A stretch of 64,000 bases of DNA. It comes from Cohnella cholangitidis. GTDB taxonomy: Bacteria > Bacillota > Bacilli > Paenibacillales > Paenibacillaceae. Positions 10,336 to 17,243 of the stretch are shown here, piece after piece. The stretch is from assembly GCF_014107495.1 (NCBI RefSeq), contig NZ_CP041969.1, positions 5,505,501 through 5,569,500 on the forward strand, written 5' to 3'. The position numbers were made by a program, and so were the translations under genes. Within the stretch, counting starts at the first letter, position 1; each line of letters begins with the position of its first letter. The notes beneath the pieces are model-generated. The model saw only the letters and a list, made by a program, of their open reading frames with translations. It did not search any database and was not told the origin of the DNA.

Positions 10336-11286
10336 TCAGCTCCATTGGGCACCGCGGGACTCCGGCTGGTTGCTATTCAGGTAACGCGAGTCAATTGCGA
10401 CGAGCGTTCGCTCTATGCCATCAGCGGTTACTTTGTACAGTTGGTGCGGCAGGTCGTGTCCCATGCCGTCAACCAACATTAGCTCAGCGCCCGGGATGGC
10501 AGAAGCCGTGTCCTCTCCACACGCCGGGACGAACAGGGGATCGTCCACCCCATGAATGACAAGTGCTGGTACTTTTATGGTCGCCAGCCGCGGACGACGG
10601 TCACCGGAGACGGCGATCGCAGCAATTTGTCGTCCGACACTGCCTGGATCGTAGGCTCGCCGGACTTCCTCCAGAATGAGTGCCCGATAAGCGTCTTCTT
10701 CAAACGGATAGCCAGTACCGGCGATGCGTTTGGCAAATGAGAGGCTGTGCGCCAAAAATCCTGCTTCATCCTCGAAGGGGTTCGGCGCCGGTTTAGTCAT
10801 CATCGCCATGACATCCGGGGAAGCTTGCGGAAGGGTGGGATTACCGGAACTAGACATAATGGAGGTGAGTGATAAAACTCGTTCAGGGTACTCGCTGGCT
10901 GCAATCTGGGCGATCATTCCGCCCATCGACCTGCCAACGAAATGTGCCTGGTCAATTGAAAGGGCATCGAGCAGTCCGATAGCGTCGTTGGACATGTCAT
11001 CTAGAGTGTAAGGGATGTCCGGTCGCTGTCCTGACATGAGAGCAGTCGCCAGTGCGTCAAAATCCAGCGCCCGATAATGGCTAAAGTGTGTCGAGCAACC
11101 TACGTCGCGATTGTCAAAGCGGATCACGCGAAAGCCCCGCGCTGCTAATATCCGACAAAACGGATCCGTCCATCGGATCATCTGGGTTCCAAGCCCGGCG
11201 ATTAGGATAATAGCCTCGTCATTTTCGTTACCGAAACTGTCATAGGCCAAATCAATGCCGTTGACTTTCAGAATGTTCATGATCAT
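10336..11286 (-). CDS. alpha/beta hydrolase
   Basis: About 316 aa, cytoplasmic. Complete alpha/beta-hydrolase architecture: oxyanion region IILIAGLGTQMIRW, FDNRDVGCS, nucleophile elbow GRSMGG (Ser), acid in HGVDDPLFVP and catalytic His in DGMGHDLP. Substrate unknown; the closest-looking group is the haloperoxidase/esterase-type hydrolases. Start at the ATG at 11286 because GGAGGAG sits five to eight bases upstream; a longer TTG start at 11298 would place the RBS inside the coding sequence. Last gene of a three-gene operon (DUF2239, DUF1330, hydrolase), 12 bp after DUF1330. The group is typical of detoxification or stress operons, though its role is unproven. Confidence 0.85.
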   Translation of the reverse strand: MIMNILKVNGIDLAYDSFGNENDEAIILIAGLGTQMIRWTDPFCRILAARGFRVIRFDNRDVGCSTHFSHYRALDFDALATALMSGQRPDIPYTLDDMSNDAIGLLDALSIDQAHFVGRSMGGMIAQIAASEYPERVLSLTSIMSSSGNPTLPQASPDVMAMMTKPAPNPFEDEAGFLAHSLSFAKRIAGTGYPFEEDAYRALILEEVRRAYDPGSVGRQIAAIAVSGDRRPRLATIKVPALVIHGVDDPLFVPACGEDTASAIPGAELMLVDGMGHDLPHQLYKVTADGIERTLVAIDSRYLNSNQPESRGAQWS

Positions 11287-11298
11287 GTTCTCCTCCAA

Positions 11299-11571
11299 TT
11301 AATTCGGTATCGGAAGATCTGCCATAGGCAGAAGGCGTGAATCTTCGATCGCTGCAGTCCGATGCCCGATACCGGCCAGGTAGTCTTGATGACCTCCGCT
11401 TTCACGGAGAAACGGGAGGGTGTACTCAATATAACGGTTGAAAGCTTCGGCACCGCTGATTGGGTTCTCCGGTGTTAGTTCAGGATTGGCTATATAATCG
11501 GCAACATCGCGAAAACGCAGCAGGTTCAACATGACGATGCTGCCCTTAATGCCTCGTTGCATGAACCTCAT
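11299..11571 (-). CDS. DUF1330-family protein, apparently internally shortened
   Basis: 90 aa. The N-terminal half (GSIVMLNLLRFRDVADY, GAEAFNRYIEYTLPFLRESGG) matches the DUF1330 ferredoxin-like fold. Full-length relatives, as I recall them, continue with about 40 residues containing the second beta-alpha-beta half before a tail like 'YLAGxGHRTAALEDSRLLP'; here SGG is followed almost at once by QDYLAGIGHRTAAIEDSRLL. That suggests an in-frame internal deletion. Function of DUF1330 is unknown. The start ATG overlaps the DUF2239 stop (ATGA), so translation is coupled. Whether the shortened protein folds is doubtful. Confidence 0.65.
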   Translation of the reverse strand: MRFMQRGIKGSIVMLNLLRFRDVADYIANPELTPENPISGAEAFNRYIEYTLPFLRESGGHQDYLAGIGHRTAAIEDSRLLPMADLPIPN

Positions 11572-12187
11572 GCCTGCGCGTTGCGATGGTTCGATGTAGG
11601 GAATGCATTAGCGGCTAATCTTTTGACATGGTTTCTGATATCAGGTGCCCAGTCATCGATGAAGTGGTAAAAACGATCCAAATCACTAGCATACAGTGCC
11701 CGCAGAGCTTCTTCGTATTGATGGAAGTTCCCGGCCATAGCTGTCATAAAGTTATACGTTGCTTCTTGCGACTCTCGGATATTGCTCTGTTTTTCTCCAG
11801 CACGGCGAGCCTCATCAATGAGTTTTCGTAATGTTACCGACGCCCTCCAGGTTGACTCTTGAGCCATTCCCAATGCCGTGGCAATAACGTAACCTCACCG
11901 GATACAACCCCCAGCTTGGGTCGGCCGACCCGCCGTGAAAGCTGGTGATTCACTTCCTTACCGGGTAAGTCACCAAACGGTTCTCCTAATCGTTTGAGCA
12001 CATCATCTGTCTTCCCGCGAAAATCAACATCTACTGGCTTCCCCGTGGAATCGTCAAATAAAAGCAACTGTGTGAGGTCTCTGTCATCCAGAGCATCCTT
12101 CACTGTAGTAACAACGTGCTGTAACGAACCGCTGGCTACGACTCTCACACCCAAAAATGCCGTGCAGTATAAGCGCGTTAGGGCCAT
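11568..12187 (-). CDS. DUF2239-family protein (single-base frameshift)
   Basis: Two overlapping frames (12187-11834 and 11873-11568) form one DUF2239 protein of about 205 aa. The N-terminal part carries LLLFDDSTGKPVDVDFRG and the signature RPKLGVVSGEVTLLPRHWEW; the C-terminal part continues SVTLRKLIDEARRAG and FMTAMAGNFHQYEEALRALY. The break is near 11845-11850, where CCTGGAGGGCGTCGG needs one more G to read QPGGASVTLRK. Function unknown. First gene of the hydrolase operon, under a well-formed promoter with dyad operators. The GAGGAGG ribosome site is 12 nt from the in-frame ATG, a little long; a nearer ATG is out of frame. Confidence 0.75.
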
Positions 12188-12222
12188 TTCTCATGCTGAC
12201 CTCCTCTCTAATTACCTCATTA

Positions 12223-12251
12223 ATTATACCCGGATAAAAATAAGGAATCAA
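12223..12251 (-). promoter_or_regulatory. sigma-A-type promoter of the DUF2239-DUF1330-hydrolase operon
   Basis: On the minus strand: TTGATT (12251-12246), 17-bp spacer, TATAAT (12228-12223). The -10 is a perfect consensus and the -35 matches 4 of 6; the start codon follows after about 35 nt. Confidence 0.75.
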
Positions 12252-12265
12252 TATTACCCGGGTAA
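12227..12265. promoter_or_regulatory. paired palindromic operators overlapping the promoter
   Basis: A perfect 12-bp palindrome TTACCCGGGTAA (12254-12265) lies just upstream of the -35 box, and a near copy, TACCCGGATA (12227-12236), overlaps the spacer and -10. Centres are 28 bp apart, close to an integral-to-half number of helical turns. Such paired dyads across a promoter are typical of TetR-type repression; no candidate regulator gene is adjacent. Confidence 0.65.
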
Positions 12266-12426
12266 AATATATTTTATCGTTCGTTATTGAGTAAATGCAA
12301 AAGACGCGGCCTAAGAGGAACCGCGCTGTTGAGAACTATTGTTTTCTTTATGTTGTACATACTGTGTTTTGTCGCAAAACTGCCCATGGGGGCTTAGTGA
12401 GGCGTTACCAGTCTAATCATCGTGAA

Positions 12427-12460
12427 GAAGACGCCGGGGAAGATGCCCGGCGTCTTTCTT
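12427..12460. terminator. strong Rho-independent terminator, possibly bidirectional
   Basis: Arms AAGACGCCGGG and GCCCGGCGTCTTT around a short loop, followed by TTCTTTTT on the plus strand; on the minus strand the hairpin sits 36 nt beyond the VOC gene stop. The 240 bp from 12188 to 12426 contain only the promoter/operator region above; I see nothing else there. Confidence 0.75.
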
Positions 12461-12495
12461 TTTGAACCCTAGTACGAGCGTGCTCTCCGTTAGCC

Positions 12496-12912
12496 TTAAC
12501 CTTGTGCCGCATCCATGTTCATGTAGTTAATGGCCCACAGATGGCCGTCCAAGTCCACGAAGCCCCAATGATACATGAACCCATGATCTTCAGGTTCAGC
12601 GTGCAATTTCCCGCCCAAGGAGACCGCGGTATTCACGATTTCATCGACCTTTTCCCGGCTCTCGAAGGCCAATGCGATCGTCATCTGCGCATACTTGCTC
12701 GTATCGACGGATTCCTTCTCCGTGAGAGTATTAAAGAATGCTTGATTGATCAGCATGACCTGCAGGTTTTCGCCGATCACGATGGCTACCGAATTCTCGT
12801 TATCGGGGAATTGCGGGTTGAGTTCGAATCCGAGTCCGGTGAAGAACGCTTTCGATTGTTCTACGTTTTTTACAGGCAGGTTGAAGCTCGTGAATGCGGA
12901 CGTTAATGCCAT
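12496..12912 (-). CDS. VOC-superfamily protein (glyoxalase/bleomycin-resistance-like)
   Basis: About 139 aa; one paired beta-alpha-beta-beta-beta module of the vicinal oxygen chelate fold: FNLPVKNVEQSKAFFTGLGF at the start, VAIVIGENLQVMLI in the middle, and the C-terminal signature YHWGFVDLDGHLWAINYM. The substrate is unknown; this subgroup ('extradiol dioxygenase-like' VOC) is common beside ECF sigma factors and hydrolases. Start at ATG 12912, with GAGGTG eight bases upstream; the TTG two codons earlier is too close to it. Monocistronic, between two intergenic gaps. Confidence 0.82.
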   Translation of the reverse strand: MALTSAFTSFNLPVKNVEQSKAFFTGLGFELNPQFPDNENSVAIVIGENLQVMLINQAFFNTLTEKESVDTSKYAQMTIALAFESREKVDEIVNTAVSLGGKLHAEPEDHGFMYHWGFVDLDGHLWAINYMNMDAAQG

Positions 12913-13121
12913 TTTCAAGACACCTCTTCGTCAAATTAGTTTGTGTTCATTTATGCCTTCGTTTATATAGACGACAGCCGATCCGGGAATTCATCGGTTT
13001 CATGGATTCGGAAGCGTAAATTTTGAAAAATAACTTGGTATTGAGTTAGGATAGTGTAGTTCTTAAGATCAAAAATAACAAATGCTGGCATGGCGTTTAA
13101 AGCTATATGATTTCCAAATTT

Positions 13122-14087
13122 TCAAATAAACGAATGGTCAATTCGCTCAGGCAGCCCAAATCGCGAAAATAATGGCGTATGAATGAAGTTTTGAACGTGC
13201 AGGATTTGATTTTCTTTGGTTTCGATGACGTGGATGCCCCAGGGGACCAGGCCAGAGCCCTCTTTGTCCGGCATATACTGGGCCAACGCCGGATAACCGC
13301 CATTCAACGTAATGGGCACAAATCGCGAACCTTCGCAATGCCAGCGAGTAAGCGAATAGAAGGCGGACAAATCTTCCATGCCGCGGATCCACATCTTGAA
13401 GGGCGGCATCGACATGCAGCCTTCCTCGTGGAACAACGCGACGAGCGCAGCAATATCGAATTGCTCGAAGGCCTCCACATACCGGGACAGCAGCTGCTGC
13501 TCCGGTTGAACGTCCATGCTGCTGAGTTCATCCGAGCGAAGCTGCGCCCGGTCCATCGTCTCTCGGGCTCTTTGCAAGGCGCTGTTCACCGCTGCCGGCG
13601 ACATCGCCAACGTTTCCGCGATCTGCTTGGAGGACCATTCAAATACATCCTTCAAAATGAGTACCGCGCGCTGCCGCGGAGGCAAGGTCTGCAGGAGAGC
13701 GATGAAGCACAGTTGAAGGGTATCTTTGCGGACGAGCCGATCCTCCGGATTGCCCCCAAAGTCGGGAGACGGCCAGATCCAGGCAGAGTCCGGCAGCGTG
13801 TCGCGCGGCTCGACGATGGCGACGGCCGGGTCGAACAGGTCAACGGGAAGCGCGCGGCGTTTGGATTGTCTCAGCTTGTCCAAGCACAGGTTGGAGGCAA
13901 TCCGATAGACCCAAGTTTTGAACGAGGAATCCTGTCTGAACGTGCTCCAGCTCTGCCAGACCCGAATACTCGTCTCTTGAACGGCATCGTCCGCATCGTC
14001 CATGGAGCCTAGCATTCGGTAACAGAACGAGGTTAAGCCCGGCTTCAAGCTTGCAAATAATGGTTCGTCAAATGCGGTCTCGTTCAT
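13122..14087 (-). CDS. ECF sigma factor with C-terminal SnoaL-like domain (sigma-X5/SigJ-like group)
   Basis: 321 aa. Region 2 (residues ~10-80): SFCYRMLGSMDDADDAVQET, then TFRQDSSFKTWVYRIASNLC; region 4 (~130-185): LQTLPPRQRAVLILKDVFEW followed by SSKQIAETLAMSPAAVNSAL, a normal -35-binding helix-turn-helix. Residues ~200-315 form a SnoaL/NTF2-like domain (YVEAFEQFDIAALVALFHEE), which in such sigma factors replaces the anti-sigma factor and modulates activity. No anti-sigma gene is adjacent, in line with that mode. GGGAGG lies five bases before ATG. Regulon unknown; the flanking VOC gene is a candidate target. Confidence 0.85.
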   Translation of the reverse strand: MNETAFDEPLFASLKPGLTSFCYRMLGSMDDADDAVQETSIRVWQSWSTFRQDSSFKTWVYRIASNLCLDKLRQSKRRALPVDLFDPAVAIVEPRDTLPDSAWIWPSPDFGGNPEDRLVRKDTLQLCFIALLQTLPPRQRAVLILKDVFEWSSKQIAETLAMSPAAVNSALQRARETMDRAQLRSDELSSMDVQPEQQLLSRYVEAFEQFDIAALVALFHEEGCMSMPPFKMWIRGMEDLSAFYSLTRWHCEGSRFVPITLNGGYPALAQYMPDKEGSGLVPWGIHVIETKENQILHVQNFIHTPLFSRFGLPERIDHSFI

Positions 14088-14237
14088 CGCGGCCTCCCTT
14101 AACGTCGTAACTGAAAAAAGCTGTTGTATCTGGTTCTTCCTTCTAGTGAATTGAGTAGAAAGAAGCCATCTATCCCTTGAACCAACACTTAAATGGATAT
14201 ATACATTTATTTTTCGTGAAGATTGCCCTCATTCTGA

Positions 14238-14372
14238 AAATAACAGGAAATCTACAGTTATTTCTAAGCATCCGAGCCGAAATCGTGTTCGAATAAAGAA
14301 AATAACTGTATTTATCCTGTTATTTCATCCTGTTAGATGAATAGTAATCAATTAACTGTAGATTTCCATTTA
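14238..14372. repeat. intergenic repeat array A (about 50-bp spacing, mixed orientation)
   Basis: Contains a unit with arms AAATAAC and GTTATTT (14238-14263), its inverted copy at 14299-14325, and a third partial copy. The shared AACTGTA words at 14304 and 14354 are 50 bp apart. Fills most of the gap between the sigma factor and foldase genes; no ORF or promoter is evident. Confidence 0.6.
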
Positions 14373-14414
14373 TCAACCGCAACTAAGCCAACCAGAAGTA
14401 GCCATTGCTATCTC

Positions 14415-15527
14415 TTATTTTTTATCCGGAACCTTAATCGACGTAATCAATTTAGGAACCTCATTACTAATATAATTCTGATAAGTAACGTTAATTAAAC
14501 TTGATTTCAGCTCGTCTTTGACTTGGTCAAGCGTATGGACGGTACGTGCTTCGACTTTCATGATGTGGTAGCCGTACTCGGTTTTAACCGGATCGCTGAT
14601 CTGGTTAAGCGCCAGCTCGGCTCCCGCTTTTTTGAACGGTTCGACGAAATCGGTCAGCTGCGAATCGGCATAAAGGCCGCCGGAATCTTTGGAGCCCGGA
14701 TCGTCCGAATATTCTTTGGCTAGAGCGGTGAAGTCGCCGCCTGCTTTAAGCTTCTCCTGAACTTCCTTGGCGCGCGACAGTGCTTCATCATCCTTGCGAA
14801 TAGATTCGCCGGTCTGAGCATTCGTCGTCGAGATCAGGATATGGCGAACGCTTGCGGTTACGAAAGCGGCGGAGTCCGCTTTGCGTTGGCGATCGTATTC
14901 GGCTTGCAAAGTTGTGTTGTCGATCATGTCCTCGAGCGCTTTGCCGGCCAGAAACTGTTGCTTAATGAAGAGCTTGAGCTCCGCTTCGGTCAGATTGGCG
15001 TCTTTCAACCGGCTGGCAAATTCTTCGTCGGCGCCGAAATAAGCTTTAACTTGTTGCAGGGCGGAAGCAACCGAGGCATTCGCTTCCTTGCTTAAGGCTT
15101 TTTCTTTCTTCGCGGCAAGCAGCTTTAGGGCGATCAATTGCTTAACAGCTGCCTCTTGGTCCGTTGGCGCGGGTTGTCCGAAGTAGAAGGTACTCGCCGC
15201 CACAAAGGCATCGTATTCTCTAGGCGTGATCGCACCGCCTTTGTATTTTGCGATTTCCGAGATGCCGATCGACACCGTTCCGGTCTTTTTATCGAAAGTC
15301 ACGGGTTTGCCGGTCACTCCGGCAACGGATTTGATCGGAACGTATACCGTATCCTTATAGATAATCCCTGTTGAGCTAGCGTTAGGCTTAACCGTGCCGT
15401 CGAGCTTGAACTTCAAATCTTGCAAAATCACGTTAATCGTCTTGCTGTTAGCGGCGTAAGCCATGGAGCCCGTCACGAGCGAGCCGATCAATAAGCCTAC
15501 TGCTAAACCTTTAAGCTTGTCTCTCAT
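14415..15527 (-). CDS. PrsA/SurA-like peptidyl-prolyl isomerase with copper-amine-oxidase-N stalk domain
   Basis: About 370 aa. Sec signal peptide (LAVGLLIGSLVTGSMAYA) with no lipobox cysteine; then a copper-amine-oxidase-N-like 'stalk' domain (DGTVKPNASSTGIIYKDTVY); a SurA_N/trigger-factor-like helical region; and a parvulin PPIC domain (SVRHILISTTNAQTGESIRK, then AKEYSDDPGSKDSGGLY and EYGYHIMKVEAR). Acts outside the membrane, catalysing prolyl isomerisation during folding of secreted proteins. PrsA is normally a lipoprotein, so the wall- or polymer-binding stalk may replace the lipid anchor. Start at ATG 15527, with AGGA eight bases upstream and directly before the signal peptide; the longer frame to 15620 has no RBS. 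Confidence 0.82.
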   Translation of the reverse strand: MRDKLKGLAVGLLIGSLVTGSMAYAANSKTINVILQDLKFKLDGTVKPNASSTGIIYKDTVYVPIKSVAGVTGKPVTFDKKTGTVSIGISEIAKYKGGAITPREYDAFVAASTFYFGQPAPTDQEAAVKQLIALKLLAAKKEKALSKEANASVASALQQVKAYFGADEEFASRLKDANLTEAELKLFIKQQFLAGKALEDMIDNTTLQAEYDRQRKADSAAFVTASVRHILISTTNAQTGESIRKDDEALSRAKEVQEKLKAGGDFTALAKEYSDDPGSKDSGGLYADSQLTDFVEPFKKAGAELALNQISDPVKTEYGYHIMKVEARTVHTLDQVKDELKSSLINVTYQNYISNEVPKLITSIKVPDKK

Positions 15528-15630
15528 TAATCTCATCCTCACTTTAATAGAATAGATACTTCTTCCATTGTGACTCCTTAGCACTTGGTAATCAATAGAA
15601 ATCGTTACAAGAAGACACATAAACTGTTGC

Positions 15631-15816
15631 CTAGATGCAAAACATACATTTAGACCGCAGCTCGCTTATTCGCAAAAGAGACTAAGTGTAGAACATACAA
15701 TTAATTCCGCCGGATAGTCCGATTCGAGTGAGTTGCCGAACATCTAATTGCACTTTTTCCACTTAGGTGCTGAAATGGCGAGTTTCGATAAAATTAGCTG
15801 TATATTCTGCACTTAG
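15631..15816. repeat. intergenic repeat array B (51/50-bp spacing, inverted halves)
   Basis: Direct copies start at 15631 (CTAGATGCAAAACATACATT) and 15682 (CTAAGTGTAGAACATACAAT), 51 bp apart; two inverted copies end in ACTTAG at 15766 and 15816, 50 bp apart. The 15682 unit can fold with arms AAGTGTA/TACAATT (one mismatch). Lies between the divergently oriented foldase and FMN-reductase genes. Confidence 0.65.
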
Positions 15817-15968
15817 CGGTTGCTGAAGCTGGCTCCCAGGGATCGTTCGCTTAGTCGGCACGGCTAATCAACCTCTCCTCTGCATAGATTTCTAAATACT
15901 TGTGTAATCTATATTAATGAGTTATACGAGTGGATTAGTGGTCTATCGAAGCTAAGGAGGAATTGACA

Positions 15969-16511
15969 ATGGCAAACTTAAAAATAGGCATTATTCTAGG
16001 AAGCACCCGTCAAGGGCGGGTAAGTCCGCAAGTCGGGCAATGGGTGAAAGGAATTGCAGACAAGCATGGTTCGGCGGATTATGAAATCGTCGATATCGCG
16101 GAATTCAATCTTCCCTTCCTAGGAGTAGGTACGGGTCAAGAGCCGGGTTTAAAGGCGTGGTCTGAGAAGCTGTCCAGCTTGGATGGATTCGTCTTCATCG
16201 TCCAGGAGTACAATCACAGCATTACCGGCGCATTGAAGAACGCGCTCGATCTGGCTCGCGACGAGTGGAACAATAAAGCGGCAGGAATCGTAAGCTACGG
16301 GTCGACGGGCGGAGCGCGTGCGGCGGAGCATTTGCGCGGCATATTAGGCGAGCTGCAAGTCGCCGACGTTCGAGTGCATCCGACCTTATCGTTGTTCACG
16401 GATTTCGAGAACGGTTCGGTGTTCAAACCGGCCGAGCTTCACCTTAACAACGTCAACGCCATGTTGGATCAAGTGATCGCGTGGAGCGGTGCGTTAAAAA
16501 CATTACGATAG
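15969..16511 (+). CDS. NADPH-dependent FMN reductase family protein
   Basis: About 180 aa flavodoxin-like fold. N-terminal phosphate-binding loop IGIILGSTRQGRVS, second loop VQEYNHSITGALKNALD (the PEYN-type flavin site), and third segment AAGIVSYGSTGGARAAEHLR. Reduces FMN or quinones/azo compounds with NADPH in the cytoplasm; the true substrate is open. Start at ATG 15969 with GGAGG eight bases upstream; a TTG two codons earlier is less likely. Monocistronic, followed by a terminator. Confidence 0.86.
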   Translation: MANLKIGIILGSTRQGRVSPQVGQWVKGIADKHGSADYEIVDIAEFNLPFLGVGTGQEPGLKAWSEKLSSLDGFVFIVQEYNHSITGALKNALDLARDEWNNKAAGIVSYGSTGGARAAEHLRGILGELQVADVRVHPTLSLFTDFENGSVFKPAELHLNNVNAMLDQVIAWSGALKTLR

Positions 16512-16523
16512 TCGCAATAGACG

Positions 16524-16574
16524 AATCGGCGATTAACTCCCGGTATCCATTTCGGGATCAGGTCGCCGATTTTT
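16524..16574 (+). terminator. Rho-independent terminator of the FMN reductase gene
   Basis: Arms AATCGGCGA and TCGCCGATT with an inner CCCG/CGGG hairpin, then TTTT. Starts 13 nt after the stop. Confidence 0.7.
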
Positions 16575-16677
16575 GCTGCCTATAGACGAATGTTGTTGGA
16601 AAACAATGTAACTGTTACACTGAACCAATATGACGCGCATGTTCCCAGACATCAAACCGTAAAGGCAGGCCATTCCT

Positions 16678-17184
16678 ATGCAAGCGCAGAAAGTCCCCTT
16701 CGGCTACGAGCCGCCGATCGAACGGAGCTCGGGCACGATGATCTACTACGATTCGTTCGAGTATACGACAGACGAGGAACTGGACGTTGCTGTCGAGACC
16801 GCGGATTCCCGTTCCTTCAAGAAGCTTGTGCTGTACCCGATCCACGAGGAAACGATGAGAAGAATGTCCAAGGACCCGATCAGCGCATACTACAAACGGG
16901 AAAAGCGACTGAACGAATGGGCGCGGGACAGAGAGAACGACAAAGTATCGATCGACGGTTGGGAAGGCAAACGCAAAAAATACACTCCGATCGATGCCGC
17001 CCTGCGACATTTGACCGAAACGCTGCCAGCCCCGCATTTTCTTTATGTCACGCCGGAGACGGCGAATCTGTTCTCTTCGTTCTCTTCCTTCGAGGAGTGG
17101 ATCGTAAAGATTCGTTTAGTGTTATCTGCGGAACCGGATAGGCTGCACCCTCGGCTAGAGAAATACGGCCATCGATGGGACTGA
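16678..17184 (+). CDS. conserved-looking protein of unknown function
   Basis: 168 aa, soluble, charged, no signal peptide or membrane segment. I do not recognise the family. Features: N-terminal FGYEPPIERSSGTMIYYDSF, a KKLVLYPIHEETMRRM stretch, a basic helical middle (YYKREKRLNEWARDRENDK) and a C-terminal aromatic tail (RLEKYGHRWD). A competing frame at 16590-17141 has arginine-rich, low-complexity content and is its shadow. Start ATG has GCAGG eight bases upstream. Flanked by terminators on both sides, so expressed alone. Confidence 0.6.
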   Translation: MQAQKVPFGYEPPIERSSGTMIYYDSFEYTTDEELDVAVETADSRSFKKLVLYPIHEETMRRMSKDPISAYYKREKRLNEWARDRENDKVSIDGWEGKRKKYTPIDAALRHLTETLPAPHFLYVTPETANLFSSFSSFEEWIVKIRLVLSAEPDRLHPRLEKYGHRWD

Positions 17185-17191
17185 ACAAATA

Positions 17192-17231
17192 AAAGATGCT
17201 AATCAACCGCGCAAGCGGGATTAGCATCTTT
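17192..17231. terminator. bidirectional Rho-independent terminator
   Basis: Perfect arms AAAGATGCTAATC and GATTAGCATCTTT around a 14-nt loop, with A-rich flank upstream and T-rich flank downstream; placed between convergent genes so it can serve both. Confidence 0.85.
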
Positions 17232-17243
17232 GCATTTTAGCTC

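Noticed and set aside
16590..17141. 183-aa ORF overlapping the unknown gene at 16678
   Set aside because: Starts within the region upstream of the RBS and has a charged, low-complexity composition; the 16678 frame has better start context and amino-acid balance.
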